This document shows, in pieces, positions 1 to 10,000 of a DNA stretch of 64,000 nucleotides. The notes beneath the pieces were generated by a model that made no database searches, was not told the DNA's origin, and was given only the letters and a program-made list of their open reading frames with translations. The DNA lies in NCBI GenBank assembly GCA_027627225.1, contig CM051028.1, positions 11,777,201 through 11,841,200 on the forward strand. The letters run 5' to 3'. This DNA is from Congeria kusceri. Taxonomy: Eukaryota > Mollusca > Bivalvia > Myida > Dreissenidae. The translations under genes were made by a program, and so were the position numbers. How positions within the stretch are numbered: the stretch's first letter is position 1; every line of letters starts with the position of its first letter.

Positions 1-719
1 ATTGTAGAGGAAACAGAACTAAATGGTTGTAGAGAATCAGTGACGTACAAGTGTAAGACTGCATTTTCATCCTTTCGTATACTTGAATTTTCTATAAGCT
101 ATTACATTATCTTATTATGTAACATCTGTACAGTTTTATGGTCAAATTATAAGACACTCGTTTCAGACCCCCCCCCCCAAATAGTCTGCATATGGAACGG
201 CTAGAAATACCACAGCAAGTGATGTATGCTCATTAACATGGTATACTGACATTGAGAAATTAATGCTGCGCAAAACTGCTGACCAGACTATCACCAACAT
301 AACGTCGCTGATACGTGCTAACGTTTCTTAAACCATGGCAGGAGGAAAGATAGGATGTGAGCTACTGTGTGAGACGTTTAACGTACAGATGAAAGAGGAA
401 TACGTTTCAAATATATCTGCTGGTTTGTATGAAGTTTGTTTGCATATACACGTTTTGTAGTTTGTATGCAAATAATTTGTATTATTACCCATAATACTGT
501 TCTTATTAAAATTATGTTGATGATGTTGTTTAATCAGCAATGCATACACATTCTGCTCAATTATCAATAGTGCAAAACAGTTATTGTCCCATCATGTTAT
601 TGTTATGGGTTTACCTTTTTAAATATTGAATAAAGACACAATAGATAGTCATTATTGTATTGCTAATTGTAGCTTTTTGTGACAACTACACATAAGGAAA
701 CATATACTTATTGTCTCAG

Positions 720-833
720 AACTTCCTCCACAGGTGCCTTCGAGTAATACATTGCTGGTGAAGCTTGTGATTGTGGCAATCTTCTCTCCATTGATATGCT
801 GCGCCGTTTTGGTTATTACCATTTACAGAAAAT
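720..833 (+). CDS. TM exon of copy 1
   Basis: Phase 1-1 exon after the acceptor ttgtctcag and before the donor gtaagt. It encodes a short juxtamembrane stretch and a single hydrophobic helix of about 22 residues (LVIVAIFSPLICCAVLVITI) followed by a basic stop-transfer end (YRK). Paralogous to 24053-24135 and 48160-48261. Confidence 0.75.
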
Positions 834-2001
834 GTAAGTTGTATTTCCCGAAGTTAACCTAAGTTACATTTTAGCATTGTCTGCATCCGGGATTCGTTAA
901 AAAGGTAATTTTGAAAAACTGCACATGTACATTTACGTACAAATCTTGATGGACATTTGTAGTTAACTAACTAAGATAATAAACAAGGGTAATGGAAAAT
1001 TTAGTTGTTCGTTTCAAAAGTGAATGTGTTTCAGGGCGAGCAGCCAGGGTATTCCAACAACCGAACATGTAAGTGGATCAATGTGTATTGAAGAAAGTGA
1101 ATCAGTCAAATTAGATTTTTAGAAAGGGAAAGGCGTGATACAGTCGCACTGGTGTCATTGATAATTATGGTGACCACCTTGCGATCTGGAGCGTTTAGGA
1201 GTTTTTTTCCAAGCACAACTAGTGCTAAATAGCACGAAAATGCTCGTTTCGCATTACAGTTTTGAAAGATGGAGCTAAAATAAGTAGTTTTGAACTAAGA
1301 CATGTCGTTTCTATAACATGTAGGCAAATAATATTTTATTGCCTTTCAAACGTCATGGAATATTCATTTTAATATTTTAGAGAGCAATGCTTAGTAGCAG
1401 TGCAGGAAAACATTCCCGCGGGTAATTTATATTTAAAATATTATTTTATATACTAATGATTTACATTAATACCTAAAATGTTCATTTTATATATTACTGT
1501 CAATAAATAATTAATACAATATAAATACCATAGGTACAGACATGTTAAATAAAGGGACTTTACTACGCATATCGCAAACAAGCACCAGCATACGACTATG
1601 ATTATAGCAATCAGTTCGATATGATTTTCGGAGCATGAACAATAATTATTTAAGGCAAGGGTTCAATTTCTTCCGTTAATGTCACGTTGGTCATCTTACA
1701 ATTTCAGGAGTGGCGATGGAACACGTAGATGCTCGCAATGCACACGTTGAACCGGTTGTGAATGCTTCTGAAACAGCGAATCGGGTAAAACGACACATAG
1801 ACATTGTACATTTTTATTGTTTGGTTTTATTTGATGTACTGATACAACTACACACAATTAAAACATATAAGTATATTATAAGTCATAACGCAATAAAAAT
1901 CTTGCAGTGATTCCTAAACCCAACGTTATATTCAAACACTTACTCAGAATATATATTTGGATATTTATAAAAGGTATATCAATTCAAAATTAATTTTGCA
2001 G

Positions 2002-2136
2002 GGCGCTTGTGGTCAAGATACCCATTCATTATACGCCGATATCGACATCGAGTTTTTGGAAAGGAACAAAGCACCGAAGGCGCATAAATATGTGCCAACT
2101 GTTTATTCAAATATTGTTTTTGAAAGACCTTCGTAA
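2002..2136 (+). CDS. Terminal tail exon of copy 1 with ITIM- and ITSM-like motifs
   Basis: A 45-codon phase 0 exon following ttttgcag. It contains SLYADI, which fits the ITIM consensus [S/I/V/L]xYxx[I/V/L], and TVYSNI, which fits the ITSM consensus TxYxx[V/I]. The two tyrosines are 24 residues apart. YSN also fits the GRB2-type SH2 motif pYxN. The motif assignment is by consensus only. Phosphorylation and SHP binding are inference. Confidence 0.75.
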   Translation, partial: GACGQDTHSLYADIDIEFLERNKAPKAHKYVPTVYSNIVFERPS

Positions 2137-2202
2137 GCATCCTAGTGTGTATAAATTGTTATCCCATCATTAGGCGTGCATTGACGCAATAACACCCCAT
2201 GG

Positions 2203-2208
2203 AATAAA
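2203..2208 (+). promoter_or_regulatory. Candidate poly(A) signal for copy 1
   Basis: AATAAA lies 67 nt after the stop codon of the terminal exon. It is the first such hexamer downstream and is placed plausibly for a short 3' UTR. No transcript evidence. Confidence 0.4.
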
Positions 2209-3012
2209 CTTTACTTTATTTCAGAACTGTACTGATAAAGCAAACACGCGCAGTATATTGACGTCATTTTATGATTTTCGTGATGTCATTTTATGGCTTT
2301 TGTAATATTGTTTTCTTTCGTTTATTTTTAAAATAAAATACTACGTAAGTGTTCAAAAAAGATAAGTTGATTTGCTCGACACGAAAACGCAAACCACTCG
2401 CCAAGGCTCGTGATTCAAGTTTTCTAAGCCTCGCTAAATAAACATATTTTTATTCAGTACTAACGTAGTATTCTCTGTTGTGAATGCGTGAAGTGTTGTC
2501 TATTCTAGTGCTTGCTGTTTATCAATAAATTCAAATGTGCAAATGTATTTATTAGTATTTTACAGTATAATGTATTGGTAGATAATATAAACCTGATCCA
2601 AAAACTGAAATGAATTGTTTACTTTTTCTCGATGTATATATTCCACGACGTCATAGAATTATTATTAATATAAAGGGTTTTTTCTTCAAATCAATATATG
2701 CGCAAAAGACTCTCTGGGAAATTGGGGTCGAGAGAAACTCTATCTAATTGTGTTCATTTCTATTTGATGTTTTATTGACGTAAATCTAAACCAGAATCTT
2801 ATTGTAAATATGTATTGCTACTGCCGATCAATCTGTAGTGTAGTAAAAGTGAAGTTAAATGTTTAAGGAAACAAAATGTCACGAATTACGGCATTTGTAT
2901 AACAGTAAACAGACATTCCTTTCAATAGGGAAATGTGTCGGTGGAAGTTAATATATTCCGTATCGATTTTCTGCTGATTGTCAATTATTTAAAACGAAAT
3001 GAAAAAGAAAAA

Positions 3013-3455
3013 TGTATCAGAGGTATCACTGTGTGACATGTGTCAAAACACCAACGTGTTATATACAATAAACATCATAAACAGTATCGTATCAAAGGTA
3101 TCTCGGTGTGACATGTGTCAAAACACCAACGTGTTATATACAATAAACATAATACACAGCATCGTATCAAAGGTATCTCGCTGTGACATGTGTCAAAACA
3201 CCAACGTGTTATATACAATAAACTTCATACACAGCATCGTATCAAAGGTATCTCGGTGTGACATATGTCAAAACACCAACGTGATATATACAATACACAT
3301 ACACAGCACCGTATCAAAGGTATTTTGGTATGACATGTGTCAAAACCCCCAACGTGTTGTATACTATAAACATCATAAACAGCATTGTATCAAAGGTATC
3401 TCGGTAAGGCATGTGTCAAAACACCAACGTGTTATATACACAATAAACATCATAT
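3013..3455 (+). repeat. Minisatellite, unit about 75 bp, six copies
   Basis: The block recurs at about 3020, 3094, 3169, 3244, 3316 and 3390. Each unit holds a copy of GTGACATGTGTCAAAACACC, then ATACAATAAAC and ATCGTATCAAAGGTATC. The unit is a multiple of three, so an open frame of 154 codons with repeated CDMCQNTNV-like segments runs through it. That frame is most likely a by-product of the repeat. A single degenerate copy of the unit sits at the equivalent place downstream of copy 3 (about 26105-26160). Confidence 0.9.
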
Positions 3456-3463
3456 TAAAATAA

Positions 3464-5690
3464 TTGTCATTCAATTCCAAGTAGACGTCCCCTGAATCAT
3501 TAGATTCGATAAAGTGTATTCGTCTTAATGTTGTCGTTTCCATGCTGTCACTCAAAATATTTAGTTTGGAATTGAACCATTGTCAGTACATGAAATCAGA
3601 ATGTTTCCGCTTCTGAAAAGTAGTTTTTTTCCTATAGCATCTGAACTTGAGAGTGGTGTTATCTTCCTTCTCGAGCCGCATCTGGTCTGCTTTCTTGTGT
3701 CCGGTCCGATCTTTTAATGTATATTATGCATTGTAAGTACTTTCACATAACATCGTATCAGTAACATTACAAGATGATGATGCGAGGGTACATGTGGTCT
3801 AGATATCAAGGTCAGATGCACATTAAAATAATACCAACTCTAAGGAATAACGCAATGTGTTGTTTTTTTTGCACTATATCAATATATAAAAACACATATT
3901 CCGAACACCATCTTTTAATTCATACCTCCAAGGTCAATGTCAAACTTAGATGTCAAAGTGCAAAAATTGGGTCTGTCTGTTCGTATCCGGTTAATATCTG
4001 TCTTTTCTGGATTGATTGTTTCAAATAACTTTTGATTTATTGTAGAAATACACTCATGAAACGATGTGATTGCCTTCTTACAGAAATATCCCAGATTGCT
4101 TATGAAATCTACTCGCTCGATAACTTCGTGTTTTCAAAATTACTTCAATGTTTCCCGTACATACACAAAACGCGTAGAGCGGATAATACATACCATTTCA
4201 TAGAAACATGTATACAACACAGATATTTAAATGAAGACTTTAAAAACGAAAAAAAAAAGAGACTAATTGTTGCTCGCCGTATTACTAATTTGAGCTGAAA
4301 TGTCTCGAAATAATTTCTAGCTGTTTTTTTGTTAGTATTGATTGTATCTCTGTGTCCGTCTAGATAAACATTGAAATAGAAAATGAATAATTAAACGAGT
4401 AACATACTAGGCGTATTACAAGAATTTGGACATTACCTGTATTAACACTTGCAACAAGCGTGCACACAATCCTTTGGCGGGTTTGTGCATAGACATAACG
4501 TGAGCTTAGCTTCGACAAATCGTTGCAATGTTTCGACGATAAAACTTGCATTTTAAACCGTCAATTTGTTTAGTAATGTAGACAGTTTAAGCTTCTAAAT
4601 ACAACATTATTTTGTTTATTTAATTCACTTCACTGCATGATGTATATACAAGCAAAACATTACAAACGCTTTATACTTTTGGTCATTTCAATTGATGTAT
4701 ATTCATAAACCTCACACTGTTTCTAATTTAGTTATGTCAGTACTGCCATTTCGCTCCTTAATAAATATTTGTTATATATAGCAACGGCTACATGCGGTTT
4801 TGAATGAGAAAATAAGAACTGCGCATGCGCAATCAATCGATCGAACTCGTCTAGACGTTGTATATACGTGCATATAATAGTTCGCCGCGCAGCGAAGTAT
4901 TATTTTAGTTTTAAATTTCCCTCTTTGAGAAGATATGTTACACTCAACATGTATTATCATCATAAGAATAAATGGATGGTTTGCATTATAATTTTCATAC
5001 AAAATCGCATGGCCCCTCTTCACTTACAGATGTCTCTAAACATGTTGAGAAACTATTTTAATATTAAATATATTAAACATTTATGCCGAATAAAACAGAA
5101 ATATCACAAGCGTGTAATTTTTATAATTTCTGGTACAACTTCACCTTGGTATAGTATATATCACAATTTTTTTAAACGAATTAGCAAAACAGTCAATATT
5201 AACACTAAATAAAATACACTGATATGGCTTATTTTAAATCTGAGAGGGTGGTCTTGATGGATAACATAAACTGTTTTCAAATACATTTGTTTTTGAATAA
5301 TATCCACAGTAATTGAATGGGAACATTGAGCAACAGTGCATGTATCTGCGAAAATGCCCTCATTTCAGCAATTGTTTAAATCAAGTGAATGTTGTATTTT
5401 AGCAAACATGCAATAACAATATGATCCGGAACAAAACACTACATGACTATAACATAACATTCAAATATGTATAAATACGTCATAAAGACTGACTATTGGT
5501 CACACGACAAGAAAATATGACTGCAAGCAACAGCGGATAATATTTCCACTATATACACACTATTCTTTAGTACACGACGTGTATTGTGTTCGCATAAGTC
5601 AACGTACGTTCATAATATAAATACAATAATAATACATATAAACAATGTGAAGATCCGGTTGCATAAGCAGAAGAGAATTCAAATCTACAG
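3464..5690. other. Intergenic spacer, copy 1 to copy 2
   Basis: I see no convincing gene here. Short open frames at 3774-4298 and 4868-5212 have no recognisable domain and biased AT composition. The part at about 4380-4700 resembles the spacer before copy 4 (about 27300-27640), sharing for example the surroundings of TTGCAATGTTTC, which fits a shared duplicated spacer. Confidence 0.5.
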
Positions 5691-5890
5691 AACAAGTTCC
5701 TTTATTTAAGGCAAGTGACCAACTGCCGTAACAACGAGGCGCAATACAAAAAACAACAACGAACAAACACAAAATACAAATATGAAAAAAACTGATATCA
5801 ATGCATTGGAACGGTCAATGCAAAGCACTGAGAGGTTTAAACCAGTTGACGGGCGCCGGAACCTTATACTTGACTGTGTAATGTTGATAT
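5690..5890 (-). repeat. Interspersed repeat, copy 1 (unclassified)
   Basis: Similar to 14265-14470 on the same strand. Shared landmarks are TCCTTTATT, GCAAGTGACCAA followed by TGCC, a stretch rich in AAACACA, then GGAACGGTCA with TGCAAAGCA and a GCGC/GAACCT end. Read on the minus strand it ends in AATAAAGGA, like the 3' end of a transcribed element. Family not identified. Confidence 0.6.
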
Positions 5891-6089
5891 AAAAACTATT
5901 GCTAGTTCATCATCATCGATAATTTTCACCCAATAGCATTGTCTATTCCAACCTATGATCTCAATTACAATTTCAGAAATTATGCATTTCTGAGACTAAG
6001 CCGTTTTTTGGCTCTACTTTGGTTTAAGACCAATTCTCACTGTCACGGTGTTTGTCCCAGCACTGCCTAAAACACATGAATTGCATTCA

Positions 6090-6560
6090 CACATTACAGA
6101 CGGTATCCCGGTGTTTCAACGGTGTAGAAGTCAGATTTACACCGGAGTAGCTAGGTTTATTCCAGGTTTACGGAGTTAATACGATACAGGACGGCGGTTT
6201 CCCGGTTAATTCCGATGTATGTAGCCAGGCTGACACCGGTGGTGTCCCGATGACCACCGGATCCGTCCCGTCATACCACGGTTGGGCGCCGGTGATAAGC
6301 CGGTGCCACACCGCATCCACACCACACGAGGAATGCTACGGTTTATCACGTTACAGAGAGGTTGGAGACCCGGTTCTTCTCCGGAATGAAACGGCATTGC
6401 CCCGAGAATGTGCCGGTAATTTATATCTTTTCCAAGGAATACCTCTTACTACCGGTTGTATTTAAAAATTTAAAACATCCGGGCTGATAATAAGATCACC
6501 AGGGTTTAACCCGGATCGTCCCGGATCACCAAGGCTGCCGCCGGTCTGATCTCCCGGTTC
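6090..6560. repeat. GC-rich block dense in CCGG
   Basis: Clearly richer in G+C and CpG than its surroundings. The tetramer CCGG occurs about sixteen times, often as CCGGT or ACCGG. Short open frames on both strands show no domain. The equivalent spacer before copy 4 (about 27780-28130) has no such block, so it looks like an insertion or a decayed satellite. Confidence 0.65.
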
Positions 6561-6854
6561 GACAAGAATAGGGCTTTAGTTTAACGTGGAACACGAAGCA
6601 ATCGTGAGTTAACGAGAACCGGGTCGCCTGAAATCCGTACAACGATGTACAATAACTAAGGATACTGGTCCTGTTAATAATCGACCATTTTATTTGCTTG
6701 ATTAATGTCTTGTTTACTTTAACACAACCAATCAAACCCTTCGTGAGACCGGCTACCTTCTTACCGTCGCACATTCTTATAACTTGTTTTAAAGACAGTG
6801 ATGCATTTATTTATATTTAAACGTTTTAATCGGACAACGTTTATTTGAATCACA

Positions 6855-6925
6855 TCAAGGAAATATATAAAACAAATAATGTCCGGTTATGATATATACA
6901 ATGTGAAATATGAAATAAAACAGTA
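6855..6925 (+). promoter_or_regulatory. Conserved proximal promoter block, copy 2
   Basis: CAAGGAAATATATAAAAC, then AATAATGTCCGGTTAT and GATATATACAATGTGAAA. The same order of elements (CAAGGAA, TATA-like, TTCC/TCC, TTAT, TATATA-ACAATGT) appears 70 to 110 nt before the start codons of copies 3, 4 and 5. Read as a TATA-containing core promoter kept through duplication. The start site is not visible. Confidence 0.5.
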
Positions 6926-7002
6926 ATGTTGAGGATCCATTATAAAACTCTGGCAAACAGAAAAAAAACACAGATGGCAACTGCGAGATCCAGTTTCTAA
7001 AA

Positions 7003-10000
7003 ATGTTTCGGATGTTAATATTGCTGATTGGTAAATAATTACATGTCTGCGACTTTACATTATTTGCAGACTGTTATGTTTATTTTATAACCCTCGTTCC
7101 TTGATGAATAAAATGTTAACGATGTAAGCAAATTGTATATTATTCGTTAATACTTAATACTAGTTTGAATTTTGTTACTTTCCTAGTGGTGCGTAATGTG
7201 GAACTTTTCAACACAATTGGCGATGTGAAATTAGTTGGGCCAGCATTCATCGGAAGACATGTGACGTTCAAATTTCTACCTTTTGATGGAGAAATGGATT
7301 TACAGTCAGCAACCTTTAAATGGATGGTCTTGCTTAAAGGAACACGTACGTTTGAAAACATCACGGACAGTCACACACAGTACGTTGAGAAGGGGGCACT
7401 TTACATGAAACTCACTCGTGTGGAGGAAAGGTGGCAAAACGCACTAGTACAAGTTGATTGCAGAGGAAATGTTTCCAACCCGATAAGGCTTGAGCTGCAA
7501 GGTTTTACTCTATTTATCTTGTACATATTTTGTTTGTAGTAAATAACTTAACTATGTACATAAGTCAAATATTTCGTTGCAATCAAAATCCTGAATTTCG
7601 GCTTTCAATGTGGCGATCAAATTTAAATCGCTTCAAACACATTTCTGTTAACTGATTCCTCAACTAGTTATTGTTTATCTCATCACTCAATGCTGTGTAG
7701 TAAAAATTGAGAAGTAACACTTCCAGAATAATCTAAATGTGTTGTTTTTCCAAACCACTCTTCCTAAGATGAACCCAAATGAGCAATTAAAGCATTTTGC
7801 AGAAATACATTCTTATTTGTATATCGTATAAATTATATGTTAATGTAAACATCCTGCAAATATACATTCAAAAACCCTAAATATATCGTAGCATTACGAA
7901 TAACACGCAGGATTAAACATGAAGCGAATTAGTAAAATGTTTCCTTGTACTTTATAAATATGAAACAGAAGATTGCGAATTCTTCTCATTTATAAATGCA
8001 TACTCGCTAGAATCCACAAAGTGTCTTACACGGGTAAATGTACGTGTTTGTGAGCAATATGAGAATGAACGATATCGTCTGTTTTGAACCTAAGCCGACA
8101 ACTGCTTCATTTTAACTAATTTCCGTTTAGTACAAAGCTATGTTCTGACCTAACATCACTTCCTTTGAAAAGCGTTTGCCAACGACTGTGGTACCTTGCT
8201 GGTGGAGACGTTTCCCGCACACAAGGGCGATACTGCCAGGATAGCTTATTACCAAAGCATTGACGTCGTTGAGAGTCCCGCAAGTTACTACCGAAAGTGG
8301 CATGGACGAAACACTGGTATTATCAATCTGAACCATTCAGATTATTTAGAAACAACGTACGCAGAGGATTTAAAGTATGTACTCACAATCTACAACTTCA
8401 CAACACCTGAGGAGTACTATTTAGAATGCCTCAACAACCGTCTTACCCTCACTACAAACGCAATATATATATTTCCTGGTAAATAGATTTTGCATAAATG
8501 ATTGTGTACTAGTTGGTGTATTACAATGGTATAGTGTCAATATTTGACATAAGAATTTCAAACGCATAAATATATTTCACTGCCGTACTTGGATTTTTGT
8601 TGTAATATCGAATGTTTGTTTGCTTATCTGTTATCATCGATTTCTTACATATTATATGTAATGTTATAATTCGAAATTTAAAAGTACACAACAAACAACG
8701 AGGAATAAAAACGTACTGTACTATAAACACGATCATTATTTATACACTGTAAAATGCATATGCACTGCATGTTATGAACCCTACTTTTCAAGGTCTACCG
8801 GTACTGAGTCCAATATGTACTATTAACGGCTGTGTTGACTGCCTATGCCTCATTACCAGAGGATCAATCAACTGTTCCACATACAGCACAAACGTGACGA
8901 TGTGGATTGGCTCTGATGATGTTAACCTTCAGAGTGATACCAATGCCTTGCCATACGCTTATTCAACGAAGATGTCTATAGACGAACGTCTTCACTTGAA
9001 AATTGTTAATTGTTTCTCATATATAATGGACCATGATCAGGTTTTCAACACCAGTGCTGTTGTGTACGTGTTTGGTAAGATGTTGTAATAATATCAATGC
9101 ATTCCAGTGGGGTTTTAAATATAAACACTTAATACATAAATATTGTTCAGCAGTAAGCGTTGTTCAAACTTATTATCTACTAATGCTTCTAGAATTGACC
9201 TTATTCACGCACTGGTTTGTATATAATAATTTAAAGGTATATCCTGGATCGCTTGACACTCGTGTAGGTGGATAACATCATGTCACCATTACTAACTTAT
9301 TTGTAGGCAATATATCTAGCAACATCCGAAATAATGACTAAATACAAATTATTAATTCCCATGTTTCCAAGCACATCCAACAGAGATAGATCTACATGTT
9401 CCTAAGCTACTTGATCTTCAAAAGGTGAACGTAACCTGCGTTTCATACAACAGTAGACCACAACCAAAACTGCACATGACCTTGGGTCATGAAATACTAT
9501 CAGAGGGTGAACAGCGGGATGTTTACAATGCGTCCAACGATCTCTATACTAGCATACTGACTGTGACATCCGCCAACAGGACTTGGCATGGCAAAAACTT
9601 AACATGTACTCCCATTGTAGGGGAAACAGAACTAAATGGTACCAGCCAACCGGTGACATATATATGTAAGTTATGATTTCAGTTGAGTTTTGTTGACATT
9701 GAACTTAGGAATAAGGATACATCGGTTTTTATTAAGTTTTGATCGAAATTTATAGATTATGAAATTATGATATGAAACAGTTGAAAAAGTCTAGTCTTCA
9801 ATTGTTTAGATGCTTGATCATTGCTTATACAGAGCAGTAAATAATGCAGAAAACACGGAACTAAGTTAAAGATACATATTTCAGATCCTCCAAATAGTCT
9901 TCATATGATGAGGCCAGAGTCACCAAAGCATGAGTCTCAGATGTATGTTCTTGAGTTTACATGCACTGCTGCTGGCACAAATGATAAGTGCTCAATTAAA

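Larger units (their letters stand above)
1..2136 (+). pseudogene. Type A Ig-like receptor, copy 1 (3' part, damaged)
   Basis: The 3' half of a multi-exon membrane receptor gene enters from the left edge. Exons inferred by comparison with the other copies are: end of the C2-type Ig exon (1-52), fifth ectodomain exon (167-422), TM exon (720-833), and cytoplasmic exons 1035-1068, 1381-1421, 1708-1784 and 2002-2136 (stop TAA 2134). From the TM exon onward every phase closes (1-1, 1-2, 2-1, 1-0, 0-stop) and the frame is open. The fifth ectodomain exon is 256 nt where copies 3 and 4 have 300. It has lost its first conserved part, carries an 11-C run, is out of phase and contains stop codons, so the ectodomain and tail can be joined only if this exon is skipped (phase 1-1, so skipping keeps frame). 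It is either a pseudogene or a four-domain isoform. Confidence 0.72.

Noticed and set aside
2999..3463. Repeat protein with CDMCQNTNV-like motifs, possible zinc-binding repeats
   Set aside because: The DNA unit is a 75-bp minisatellite whose length is a multiple of three, so the frame stays open by construction. No splice or promoter signals.
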